The position numbers were made by a program, and so were the translations under genes. From positions 22,479,175 to 22,543,174 of the forward strand of contig JBANSL010000018.1 of the NCBI GenBank assembly GCA_037127255.1: 64,000 nt of DNA. The letters run 5' to 3'. The notes under the pieces were generated by a model that made no database searches, was not told the origin of the DNA, and worked only from the letters and a program-made list of their open reading frames with translations. This DNA comes from Persicaria tinctoria (Eukaryota; Streptophyta; Magnoliopsida; Caryophyllales; Polygonaceae). This document shows, piece by piece, positions 22,210 through 32,405 of the stretch; position 1 is the stretch's first letter; the number at the start of each line of letters is the position of its first letter.

Positions 22210-22335
22210 TAAAGTATATAACCCTTGCCCCGAAATTGTTTGCTAGACTAACCCACTATCGACAACAATTGCAAAGGTTAAACCCCCCCCCCCCCCCCCC
22301 ATCAAAAAATTGCATTTTTGCCGGTTGGAATAACC
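22210..22335 (+). repeat. Left TIR region of Ulp1 MULE
   Basis: Carries TTGTTTGCTAGACTAACCC, CAATTGCAAAGGTTAAA, an 18-base C run (22283-22300) and AAAAAATTGCATTTTTGCCGG. Imperfect inverse of the right end. From 22340 to 22700 the DNA is GA-rich with a 40-bp unit (GGGGAAGTTATTGTGGAGAG) repeated three times. Confidence 0.55.
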
Positions 22336-23366
22336 GGGATAGAGGAGAGAGAAGGTAAAGAAGGAGAGAGAGAGAGGAACCGGGGTGGAGAGAGAGAGGC
22401 AAGGGGAAGTTATTGTGGAGAGAGAGAGTGGAAATGGGGGAAGTTATTGTGGAGAGAGAGAGTGAAAATGGGGGAAGTTATTGTGGAGAGAGAGAGAGTG
22501 GATGAGTGAGAGAGGAAGCAATTTGAATTGAAAACTGTCGACCCCCAACTGCCTCTCACGGCTTACAAAAGAGGAAGAGAGAGAGAGAGGGCAACAGTTC
22601 CACATGCAAGTCTGAGGAAAACAAGAAGAGAAGGAAGAAGAAGAGGAAGGAGACGACAAAGCGAGAGAGGAAAAGAAGAAGCAAAGGCGAGGAAGAAGAC
22701 GACAGTGCAGAACTTGAAGTAAGTAAACCCTCACAATGCCAATTAAATACGTTTTGCTTCGATTCGTAGGGGAGGAACCGATTAGAAGAACCAAAACTGG
22801 TTTGGATTGTGTGAAAATGGGAAGAAGGGGTCGAATGGGTTGACAGTACGCAATATCGCCCTGTCATGTAGGAAGTAACCGGCGTCAAGTTAAAAACAAT
22901 TTGTGGAAAGTTTGGGTACTGGGGTTTGCGCGTCTGGGAGAGAGGGGGATTTTCGGGAATGGGGAAATTGTGCAACTGTCTTGTTGAATCCAACTTATCA
23001 GGAGCAGGGTGAGTGTAGATCCGTTCAGTTTAGGGGGGAATTGGGCGAAATGGGGCTTATGACTGTAGATGCGTTGTGGTTTGGGGGAAATTGGATGAAA
23101 TGCGGCGCATTAGGGTTAGGGAAAATTTTAGAAAGGGTGAAAAGTTTATGTGGAATCGACATTATCTGGAATAGGGTGACTTGTGTGCAAATGGAGATGG
23201 ACAGATTGAATAAGTATGATGTCATGTTTTCACAACCATGTGTCATGTGTATATGTGTGTGTGTCATGATGTCATGTCGCAGCGAAGTGTAAAGAAGATT
23301 GTAGACCGTACAACTCAAACATCCGGCGCGGTAATATGGCTTTCGTTCGAGTAATGTAAGTTGTGA

Positions 23367-25250
23367 TTGTTGTGCTGCAGTGTGGCTGACATGTTGAAGT
23401 CTGTGCAGGTTATGTACGCCGTAGAGGAAGATAGACACTTCAAAGCAAAAATTAAGCAACACTCCCGGATGGCGCTCCTGGTAAACATTGACAACCGGTT
23501 GAGCGAGTCCCATTGGAAGCGCCTGACCGACAGCTCGTTGGGGGGCATTGCAAGACTGGGCACAAGGGTCTAGTTCTCGGGACAGCTTGTACACTACGTT
23601 CTCCAACGACAATTGAAGACGAAGAAGGAGAATGAAACGTGGTACAAGATCCATGATGCGGTTGTCAGGTGTTCTCAATAGCTGAGTTCGCCATTGTCAC
23701 CGGTCTCAACTGTGGCTATGGCGGAGAGCCCGAGGATGACGACGGGTTCGAGAAGGTAGTGTATGATTTCTTTGGAGTTTCAAAGATGAGGATGTCCGAG
23801 TTCGAGGTACAGTTTCGTGTGGCAATGGCATCTGAGAAATCGTCAACCAGAAAGTTAAAATTTGTCCTGCTGATGCTGGTCGAGGGAGTATTGTTCGGGA
23901 AGGAACCCAAAAACTACATTCATGGGTGGGTGGTCAACCTCGTCGGCGACATTGACAGGTTCCTGGCGTTTCCGTGGGGTCGGCTTTGCTACGAGAGAAC
24001 GAACGAGTTCCTGAACCGTGCAATCGAGAGGAAGCTCCAACGGGATGAGGGCAAGTCCAATGCACGCCCGGCCTATTGCATGCTGGGTTTCCCTCTCACC
24101 TTCCAGGTTCGTACACAGATATCACTGGACGTCGTATACACGTTTACTAGGCTTCTAATATTTATTGACTGGACAGGAAGTGATTATTTACTGGACAATA
24201 TGTAATTGCAACTATGGGTGTACGAAGCCCTCACTCCAATGGCCGACCAATTCGCGAATGTCATAGACGAGAAGTTGTACCCCAGGTGTCTGCGATACGA
24301 GTTTAGAGACCCGAACCTCGAGTATGCCTCAATCAAAACCCGACTGCAGGAGGTGAAGGAGCTCAGGCACTTCAATGACCTTGCAGCCGTTAGGCCTCTT
24401 CTACTCCCCGATGATGTGGAGAGAGCAACCCGTTTATACCGAGATGCCCGAAACACTCACGACAAGCGGGACAACTTCTTCGACGACATAGTCCGGGCGT
24501 TCTTATCAACAAATGTCAAACCCCCACCAAAGAAACAACCAAAGGGAGCAAGTGGGTCAATGCAAGAATCAGGGGAGGGCATACAGACACAAGCTACCCT
24601 ATTAGAGATAGAGTCACGGTTAGTGGCAAAGATGGACGACATGCTGAGGAGTATATCTGCGGAGGTAAGCTCGAAGATGGCGACGCTTGAGGAGGCGATT
24701 GAAAGCATGAGGAGGGAACTGCGGTGGAAGGGGACTAGGGAGTCGGAGGAGCGAGAGAAAGTTTTGGGAAAGGAGGTAAGGTTCTCCTGGTATTAGATTA
24801 GAATCGTCATGTCATTTCCTGTTAATGTCATGTTTTTAGTAATGGATGTCCTGTTAGTATCAATACATGTCATGCCAATTCCAGTATATGTCATGTTAAT
24901 AAGAGGTCATGTGCTTAGGTTCAGGGATCAGTGAAGGACAAGGATAAGGGCAAGGAGGAGGAGGACAAGGACAAGGAAGTTCTGGGAAAGAAGGTAAGGT
25001 TCTCCCGGTATCAGATCATAATCATCATGTCATTTCATATGACTGTCATGTTTTTCATAATGGATGTCATGTTAATTTACTGAGAGGTCATGTGCTGAGG
25101 TTCAGATATCAGGGAAGGACAAGGATAAGAGCAAGGACAAGGACAAGGACAAGGACAAGGACAAGGACAAGGACAAGGACGAGGGCAAGGACAAGAGAAA
25201 GGAGAACAAGTTGAAGGCCAATGACAAGTTGAAGGACAAGGACAAGGTTT
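23367..25250 (+). pseudogene. DUF1985-domain part of MULE Ulp1 gene
   Basis: Blocks in order: YAVEEDRHFKAKIKQHSRM; FSGQLVHYVLQRQLKTKKEN; FSIAEFAIVTGLNCGYGGEP; KLKFVLLMLVEGVLFGKEPK; FLAFPWGRLCYERTNEFLNR; CMLGFPLTFQ; then after an intron LWVYEALTPMADQFANVIDE. This is the DUF1985 layout. Defects: an in-frame TAG before FSGQL, a frameshift at 23667-23670, and an intron (about 24105-24211) whose acceptor reads GCAA where GCAG is expected. A Lys/Asp/Glu-rich linker follows, built from similar short exons that each end GTAAGGTTCTCC or alike. Function of the domain is unknown. Confidence 0.75.
24776..25250 (+). repeat. Duplicated exon-intron units and GGACAA hexamer array
   Basis: The donor and intron start AGGTAAGGTTCTCCYGGTAT occurs at about 24775 and 24992 (period about 217). 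The acceptor and exon start AGGTTCAGRGATCAG-like occurs at 24918 and 25100. The last exon expands into about ten GGACAA units (25115-25180) encoding alternating Lys-Asp. The linker between DUF1985 and Ulp1 thus grew by exon duplication plus hexamer expansion. Confidence 0.7.
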
Positions 25251-25287
25251 GCGCATGAGACTGTCATGTTAATATATAACTGATGTC

Positions 25288-26447
25288 ATGTTCTTTGTGT
25301 TTACTGTCATGTTAAACGCAATGGGCTTCAAGTTGCAGGAGGAGTTGGTGGCACCCGGTTCTGATGTTGAGGCTGAGGCTGAGGTGCCCCTCATACGACC
25401 GAGAAGAAGCACCCGTCAACATCCTGATACGTTGTCCCAGGCGGACGAAACTCAGCGAGCGAAGAAGCCGCGTGTGGGAAAGAAGCCAATGGATGCCGTC
25501 GAGCTAGGCATGTCGACCAGGGCAGATGTTGATGCGTTCGCTGCGTGGATGAAGGACGAAAGTGACCCCGTCCGGTTGGTCGAAGGCACCCTACTGGCGA
25601 AGCAGTTCTTTGGGACACTTCAATCACCGACCAACTGGGTGTCATCCGAGGTTATTTACGTTCCCACATTGTGGTTCGAGTCATCACCTTTTTCCTCATA
25701 TGGTCTTCCAAATTAATGATTTTTCCTTGCGTCCAGCATATTGAGCAAGCTTGCGCACTACTGCGGAAGGACATCAACGCAGGTGACAAGTACGAAGGGG
25801 TCGCCGTTCTGGATTTCTTCTAGGGGTATCTCCTGCAGAAGAAACTGGCGGACGCGAAGGGGGACCTTGAGGTGGTGAAGGGGGACGACACGGTGATCCA
25901 ATACTTCGACGGCAAGTTGCCGGAGATGTTTCCGACGGGTTGGGACGATGTCGACCGGTTGTTAGCACCTTGGAATCTGAAGAACGAGCACTGGGTGACC
26001 CTTGACATCAACTTCGCGGAGTGGACATTGGACGTCTACGATCCCGACACAAGCCATGTTGCTGAGCGCCATATGCCAGGCCTCCTGAAGCCGGTGACCC
26101 ACCTCCTCCCCATTTTGATGAACGACCACCCTGAACTTCGAGTCAAATGGGTCGGCAAAGTCCCGAAACCCTTGGCGTACAAAAGGGTGAAGGGGATTCC
26201 CCAAAACAAATAATCGTAAGTCATTATCGCCTCTTCATTTAGAAAACATTGGCAAAGGTTGTGTGAGCATTTTTCGTTATTTTGATGTAGGGGCGACTGT
26301 GGTCCATATGCCATCCGTTACCTGCAACTCCTCGCGACCGACGACACCAAGTTCCGTGGCCTGGATGGTTCATTCATTGTGGCGTACCGCCAATCCCTTT
26401 GTGTTGCCATGTTTCACGGACGTCTTACAACCCCATCCGATCCTTAA
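25288..26447 (+). pseudogene. Ulp1/C48 SUMO-protease domain of MULE gene
   Basis: Exons 25336-25650, 25739-26213 and about 26290-26447 encode a C48-type cysteine protease. The catalytic His is in NEHWVTLDI (codon 25989-25991), the Asp in LDVYDPD (26040-26042), and the Cys in GDCGPYAIRYLQ (26298-26300). The C-terminus ends at TAA 26445-26447. Ulp1 relatives cut SUMO or SUMO-like conjugates. Two in-frame stops (TAG near 25820; TAA near 26211 before a GTAAG donor) suggest a pseudogene, although the catalytic residues remain. The acidic/basic linker and DUF1985 part lie directly upstream. Confidence 0.8.
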
Positions 26448-26913
26448 AAAAAAAACCCATTGCTTTTATATACATTGTTGGTTGGTGTAAACTTGTTAGT
26501 TGGTTTAGACTGCATATTGGCTGGTATGCCGGGGGTTGTTGCTTCATTTGAACCTAATGTTTATTGGTTTTAGACATTTGGATATGCACTTATTGCTGGA
26601 TTGTTGTATTCGTTGGTTTTTAATTATGACATGTCAATCGAGATACATGTCATGTCAATATGAAGCTAATGTCATGTGAATATGAATCTAATGTCATGCC
26701 AAAATCCGATAGTGTCATGTCCAAAGGGGGTAATGTCATATGGCATTCCGTTAACATAATAGAACAAACTAGAACTAGAACAAACTAGAACAAAACCCCC
26801 CATACAAAGTTGCAGAAAGGCAACATAATTCTTTGCGAAAGGCGTCTAACCAAAATGGGCTGACTATCTACTTCACTGCGAAAGGCCCACAAATGGAAGT
26901 TCCTATGCCCTCG

Positions 26914-27672
26914 CTACGTGCAGCGGCGCTTCTGCAATTTCCCATAAGCGGGACCCGTCCACTCTATTGATTCAAGTTTCACAGTCGTCGAAAACGCTCC
27001 GGTCTTCCCTTTTCCGCGTTGGTATGCTTCCTCTACTTCCCTTACCTCTCGCTCCGCCTCGTGATCCCACGGGCTGACTACATCCTCGACGTCACTGCTC
27101 ACAGAAATGACCTGCTTCCCACGGCCATAAGCGACTACATTGTACAACGCATCACTTGGTTCTAACTGGACATGTGGATTATCTAACTGGACAAGTGAGC
27201 TTTCTAACTGGACACTCTTAGTTTCGAACTGGACACCTCTTCCTGCTCGATCGACACCTTGTGCTACCACAACTTCCAATTCTTCATCCCCTGCTTAGAG
27301 GGTTTTAGTTTTTAACTATGGGTGATCTTCTTGGGTCAAGTGTGGGCCACCCCCGAGTGGATGGGCCGTTGTGGATCCTTTCGTAGTGGTGAAATCGCCG
27401 CCAACCTTGCGTACCAGGGAGACATGGAGGTCGATAGGCCAGAATCTTTCACCGGAAAAAGGTCTGCACCCTTTCTTCTTTGGCTTTACATATGTGAGCT
27501 CGACGTCATGCCTCCTCCCATCGACATTAAACTTGGCCATCAGTTGTTTCTTCAACGAGACGTAGTCAATACTTTCGTCTACCAGTACGGCCTTTTGACT
27601 CCTCGACGACTTCACGACCCAAATGCCCTCTTCACAATCCCACCATCCGCCAAACAATACAGTGATACACAC
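26914..27672 (-). pseudogene. MuDR N-terminal-like fragment
   Basis: On the minus strand from 27672 the peptide starts MCITVLFGGWWDCEEGIWVV and continues KAVLVDESIDYVSLKKQLM and RHDVELTYVKPKKKG. This matches the N-terminal region found before the transposase domain in plant MuDR proteins. After stops near 27316 the same frame continues from 27279 with a repeated Val-Gln-Leu-Glu/Asp unit (four copies) and a serine/acidic segment, then ends at 26914. No DDE or MULE core follows, so it is only an N-terminal piece. It converges on the Ulp1 gene. Confidence 0.6.
27160..27242. repeat. Four-unit AACTGGACA repeat
   Basis: TCTAACTGGACA-like units recur about every 21 bp (near 27163, 27184, 27205, 27226), encoding Val-Gln-Leu repeats on the minus strand. 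The same word (GTCCAGT on the other strand) occurs in non-coding parts of the element. Confidence 0.75.
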
Positions 27673-28560
27673 GGACGATTTCTCCCCTGTTCCATTAGTT
27701 AGTGGGGGGGGGGGGGGACATTAAGGTTTACAGGGAGAAGAACATATTGCACGGAGAGACGTATCGCATAACCTAAATGGAAGGATGACTTACTCATTTC
27801 CGCCAAGAAGTCGGTGTCTGTCCAGTTAACCCCAGTAGGTGTCAAGCACGTGAATGGGTTTATGGACTCCCCCTCCTCCCTCTTATAAATGATAGGGTGG
27901 GAGATTTAATCTCACTCCCGCCCTCTCTCTCTCCCGCCCTCTCTCTCTCTCTCTCTTATCAAATGTCTTTATCTATCCGCTGCAAGATTCCCCCCCCCCC
28001 CCCCCCCGGTCTCTCTGAAGTTATCGTTGGGTCAAAATTTTATTCATTTCTTTCAACATAATATATTATTTAAAAATGTATTTCATGGTTTTAAATTAAT
28101 ATGGGTATACTCCTCTCTCTATGGTTTTGCATTTTTTTAGTATTAATGGTGAGTGGGAAACCAAATTTTATAAAAAGGTCAAAATTTTACTAAAACCACT
28201 GCTAAAGGTGTATAGTGGAAAACTGTTTGTTATCCAGTCGGTATTAATTAACCGGCTAGCTGGTTTAAAGGGGTGTCATGTAGCATTTAACGACAAGAAG
28301 TAAACCCACTTTATCGTATGTCATGTCAGAATTGACACGTGTCATGTATAGATAAGACCACTGCCATGTTCATTGTAGACAATAACAAAACACTGCAATT
28401 CAATCCCCTTTGCTTTTTGTTTCTTTTTTTTCTTCCTCAACGGTCACATGCTGAACAATGTTGTTATTTCCCACACACCCCACTTATATGATAGCTATTC
28501 ACCATCCATACTCCCCAAAAATCGGTGAAGTTAACTCCCCATTTCCATTTAACAACCTCT
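27673..28560. other. Low-complexity spacer in Ulp1 MULE
   Basis: Holds a 14-base G run (27704-27717), CT microsatellites (27920-27958), a 19-base C run (27990-28008) and AT-rich DNA. No gene is supported. GTCATGT words recur near 28275, 28320 and 28342. Confidence 0.6.
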
Positions 28561-28578
28561 CCAACAACCCTTCAACGA

Positions 28579-29195
28579 AATGGCATCCTCTTCACACCAC
28601 CCCAGCTCCTCATTTGGCCTCCCTCCCCGACTTTCCCCATCGTTATATCATCCGACGAATCAGACGATGGAGGTTTGTCGATCACTTCATTTGTGTAGAT
28701 TTCAGTTGTGCTACTTGTATCATTATACTACCTTATTTTTTTTATTTTATGCAGGACCAATGTCGCCGCCGTCATACCGACGAAATCAAAGCGTAGAGAT
28801 TGTCGACGGTGAGTCTGGGATGCTCGGGTCATTCTAGGAGGCGACTCTTGTACGCAAACTGGACCCTAACCACTGGGAGGTCGAATATGTGACCCTCCTA
28901 CGCAACAACAGAAGAGAGCTGTTGAGGGAGGTCCTCCCGGTGCAACGAATTCGTCCACGGCCGCCTCGTATTTCTTACGACGCCTACATGCCCGAAGACC
29001 GTGTCGACTGCCGCGACAACGATGGGTTTTGGGCCGGGAGGGTCCTTGGTGTGTCCGGTTATGGGAGTGACCGAACTTTCACGGTCTACTTCCCACTCAG
29101 CGACGAGACGTCTGATCATCGTGCCCGCAATATGCGCCCACAATTCGATTAGGATGGATACAGATTCACCACGCAACCACAATTTCTTGGCTTGT
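28579..29195 (+). pseudogene. Agenet/DUF724-like segment, possible captured host gene
   Basis: An apparent first exon ends near 28671 with an acidic Ser/Asp stretch (VISSDESDDG in one frame). A short intron with acceptor TTATGCAG (28753) leads to PMSPPSYRRNQSVEIVDGE, then SF*EATLVRKLDPNHWEVEY, REVLPVQRIRPRPP, RVDCRDNDGFWAGRVLGVSG and FTVYFPLSDE with RNMRPQFD. This is the order of a tandem Agenet pair in plant DUF724 proteins, which bind chromatin or RNA. One in-frame TAG replaces the aromatic residue expected before EAT, and another follows QFD. It lies between the Ulp1 gene and the right TIR. Confidence 0.65.
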
Positions 29196-30057
29196 TACCG
29201 TAAATTTGGTTTTCACTGTCTTCTATGTTGCTACTCTCTCATACTATCTTTTAAATGTTTGCTCTGTGTCGTATTTGATTAATGCAAGTGATTCTGTCTC
29301 CGCCATATTGTGTCCAGTCTATTTTAATGTCTTTCATGTCGTATTTATGTTGCGTCCAGTGAAAACTATGCGATTACCCCACGAATTCACCTCCACCCAC
29401 TTTATTGTTATTCCATGGTTTTTCTCTTCACCTTACCATGTCATTATAAGTATGTTTATGCCCCCTCACTGTCACTCTTATCCATTCGATTCCAATATGG
29501 GTAAAGCATGCTAGTGACGGCCGGAGATAACGAGATTATGGCATCCAAGTATGGGTAAATATTATAATTGGGCACACATAAAACAATATGTCATTATAGA
29601 GAATATGCTTATCCCATAAATCTTCTCCATTCGATAATGGTAGTTAATGGCCTGTGTTTTTCATAGTTACAATCGTGTCCAGTGAAAGACAATATCTGAC
29701 ATGTTTATCGAATATGGATGTCCAGTTACAACTTACTGCTTACACGTGATCCTTAAAATAAACCCCCCAAACCCTTCCTTCTTCAATTGGTTTTCTCTTA
29801 AACTTAAAATTTAGTTGAAAGAATATTTTTCCTCCTCACTGACACTCTCAGTGATCTATCTGTCCTCTCAGCTTGCACTTTTATATTTAACCTCTCTCTC
29901 TCTCTCCCTCTCTCTCCGTATTTCTGTCTCTCTCTTCTGTCCTCTGCCACTGCAGCAGCTACTTCTTCCCTCCTCTCTCATTGGTCCTTGCTTTTCAGGA
30001 GTAAAGATGCCTCCCTCCCTCTTTCTCTCACTGTTCCAGCTGTACCCCACAGGGTGA
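29196..30057. other. 3' spacer of Ulp1 MULE
   Basis: No coding region is supported. Contains GTCCAGT words (near 29313, 29355, 29678, 29720) and GTCAT words. A CT-rich tract (29890-29935) mirrors the GA-rich tract inside the left TIR. Confidence 0.5.
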
Positions 30058-30195
30058 CCGGCCACCGGCTCCCCTTGTCAAGCGGATATCCGCTTTTGTG
30101 CAAATTTTTTCCGGATTGGGTTACTCATGCAAACCTTCCGGATGTGAAGGTCATTTTAGCAAATTTGTCTTTCTTAAACTTAGTGAAATAAACCA
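30058..30195 (-). repeat. Right TIR region of Ulp1 MULE
   Basis: Contains ACCGGCCACCGG, GTGCAAATTTTTTCCGG, CATGCAAACCTTCCGG and TTAGCAAATTTGTC, the imperfect inverse of the left end. Confidence 0.5.
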
Positions 30196-31720
30196 AAATG
30201 ATATGTTTTGGTGAACGAATTGAATAATGAAAAGAGGTAAAATTAAAAAAAAAAAGATTTCTTTTTTCATAAAAAAAACAAAACAATTTCAAACGAAATA
30301 TTCTGATAAATCAAACTCGTGATACATTAATCACGGCATCTCATCCTTGTAAGTTAAGATAGTAAAGCTTGAGAGCGACACATAGGGTAAAGAATATGAT
30401 AGGGGATAAAATCGGATAATACAATAAAGGGAGGGGTAAAGAAGTAATTTAAGAAGAGAGGGACAAGTAGCGAGGAATGGAGGGGGGGAGGGGGATTGGG
30501 AATGGGACAGGACGAGAGATTCAACATCGGAAAGTGGGGAGAGTTCACGTGCGAGTCACATGGGAAGAAGCATCGTACGGCCCCATCATCCATCCATCAA
30601 CTATCATGATTCATGATGATGATGATTGAGGACTTGTCGGGTGGGGGGAGCACGTGGGGACAGCTAGGCACGTGCACGTGGGGACACCGTGCGCCTCAAT
30701 CATCAACCAAACATATTGTCGGACTTTTTTCGGCTTCTCATTATACGGAGTACTATGATTATTAGATTAGATTATATGTCCCCATCAAACCTCCCTTTAA
30801 GTCCCATTTGTTTTTTTTATTTACCTTTTTTAGTGTTATTTTTAAGTTTAGTTTAGTTTAATTTGTATACATTCATCCATCTATCTCTAAACATACCATT
30901 AATCAATTATCAGATTTCTATTTTTCGGATTTGTGATGTTCTCTTTAAAATACTCTATATACCATTTTGACCTTTTTTTTTTTTTTAATTTTAAGAAAAC
31001 TAACAATTTTTTTTAATTAGTGATTAAAATATCTACAATGACATATTTTCTTTGAACAAAATTAACACTCCAAAACGACATGTTTTACCTGAACGGAGAT
31101 AGTCGTTTATTTTAACTTATCAATCGATGGTGAGAATTTGTGCATCTTTAATGCACATGGAGCTTTTGGTAGCTAGACATGAGGATTGATTTGACCCATG
31201 GGGTTAAAGGTCTAAATATACCTGACCTTAATCCTGACCCTCCCAAGCCACGAGTCGACGAGCCATGACAACCAATCGGGTCAAATGTGAACCCTTTGAT
31301 CGATTGGATCAAGGCATACCATTTTGTAAAAAAAATAAATTGTTAAATTTCAAACTAAAAATTATATACTCCCTACAAGAAAAATGGAAAACAAAATGGT
31401 TCAGATTTTTTTTAAAACTAGATGCAAAACTTATATGGTCAATTATTATAAACAATCAACTGCCTCGAAAACTTGTACTCCGCTTAACAAAGCAACACCT
31501 TTGCATTAATTTTAGTCTCGATTTTCTCAAGCTTGCACTCGTGCACCAATCATCCTAACCAATCAATTAATAATTACTTTTATAATTATATAATCAACTC
31601 GCTCTTCTTCTTCTTCTTCACTTAACTTCGATCCTATTTGACTATATTTCTTCGATCCTATTTCAATATACATTTTGATTAATAAAGTTTGTAATATATG
31701 ATGCTCCTGACAACAACTTA
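30196..31720. other. Intergenic, no gene seen
   Basis: Apart from the G-box cluster I see only AT-rich DNA, with TACGGAGTACT near 30743 and T runs near 30970. A MITE-like terminus (CTATCTCCGTTCAGG inverted, near 31100) has no left partner. Confidence 0.5.
30546..30680. promoter_or_regulatory. Cluster of four CACGTG G-box cores
   Basis: CACGTG occurs at 30546-30551, 30651-30656, 30669-30674 and 30675-30680. The last three lie within 30 bp, around a repeated CACGTGGGGACA phrase. In plants CACGTG is the G-box core bound by bZIP and bHLH factors. No downstream gene was identified; a 79-codon minus ORF (30593-30354) is proline-rich and unconvincing. Confidence 0.4.
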
Positions 31721-31721
31721 A

Positions 31722-32405
31722 TCTATTATATATTATAAAGGAGAAGTCGGTTGAGATACATGACGTTTTCTTGTTAACTGTAGTCGTATGAACCAATCTC
31801 AATTTTTTAAAATAATCAATATATGTATAAGATAAAATTTTATTCTAACTCTATCTAATCAATATATCTATATGTGTATAAGATAAAATTTGATCCAAAT
31901 TCATGAGATATGGATATTTTTTTAGAAGATATTAAAGATCATTATAGTAATATGTATTTAAGATAACACTTTATCCAATTTCGTTAGATATAAATATGTT
32001 TTTACAAGATTTAATGGTATAATTACAAAACTACTAAATCAAACTAACTTTTGGCTTCGATTCTTTCGGCTATGGGACATGTCTTCACTTAATCAATTTT
32101 ATTAAATAATCAATTCGTTTATACCTATAAAAATTAAATAATCAATTTTATTATCTAAGATTTAACCTTTGGTTTATTTTAGAATCGTATATAGAATTAG
32201 AAGAATGTGTATTAATAATAATTTTTAATTTAATTTTTTTTTAAATAATATATATATGTATATGTTATAATAATTTCTTTTAATTATATCTTAATTATGT
32301 AACAATTAATAAGTATTTAAGAAAATTAATTAGCTGATTAAATGGGTATTAATACCAAATTTATTTAAATTATAAAAACCGCACACGGTGCAGGTACTGA
32401 ACTAC
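31722..32405 (+). mobile_element. Probable small decayed Helitron
   Basis: The 5' end reads TCTATTATATATTATAAAGG after an A. The 3' side has a weak hairpin (GCACACGGTGC) about 15 bases before CTAC followed by T. Relative to the canonical CTRR the last base would be mutated. Non-coding. Confidence 0.42.

Larger units (their letters stand above)
22210..30195. mobile_element. Large MULE with DUF1985/Ulp1 protease gene
   Basis: Diverged TIRs of about 100 bp or more are seen at 22210-22335 and 30058-30195. Shared landmarks are TTTGCTA, CAATTGCAAAGGTT/AAGGTTTGCATG, AAAAAATTGCA/AAATTTGCAC and then GCCGG/GCGG, followed on both inner sides by GA- or CT-rich tracts. The interior carries a DUF1985 + Ulp1 gene on plus, a MuDR N-terminal-like fragment on minus and an Agenet-like segment on plus. 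DUF1985/Ulp1 genes are known from KAONASHI-type plant MULEs. No 9-bp TSD was resolved. Confidence 0.6.

Noticed and set aside
22210..30195. CRISPR array or other prokaryotic defence system in the repeat-rich area
   Set aside because: The repeated words are short, irregularly spaced and in plant intron-like context; there are no cas-like genes.
30354..30593. 79-codon minus ORF below the G-box cluster as a gene
   Set aside because: Proline/leucine-rich by composition, with no recognisable domain or splice context; only the G-boxes were kept.
30930..31110. Stowaway-like MITE
   Set aside because: The right end resembles a MITE terminus but no matching left TIR was found.
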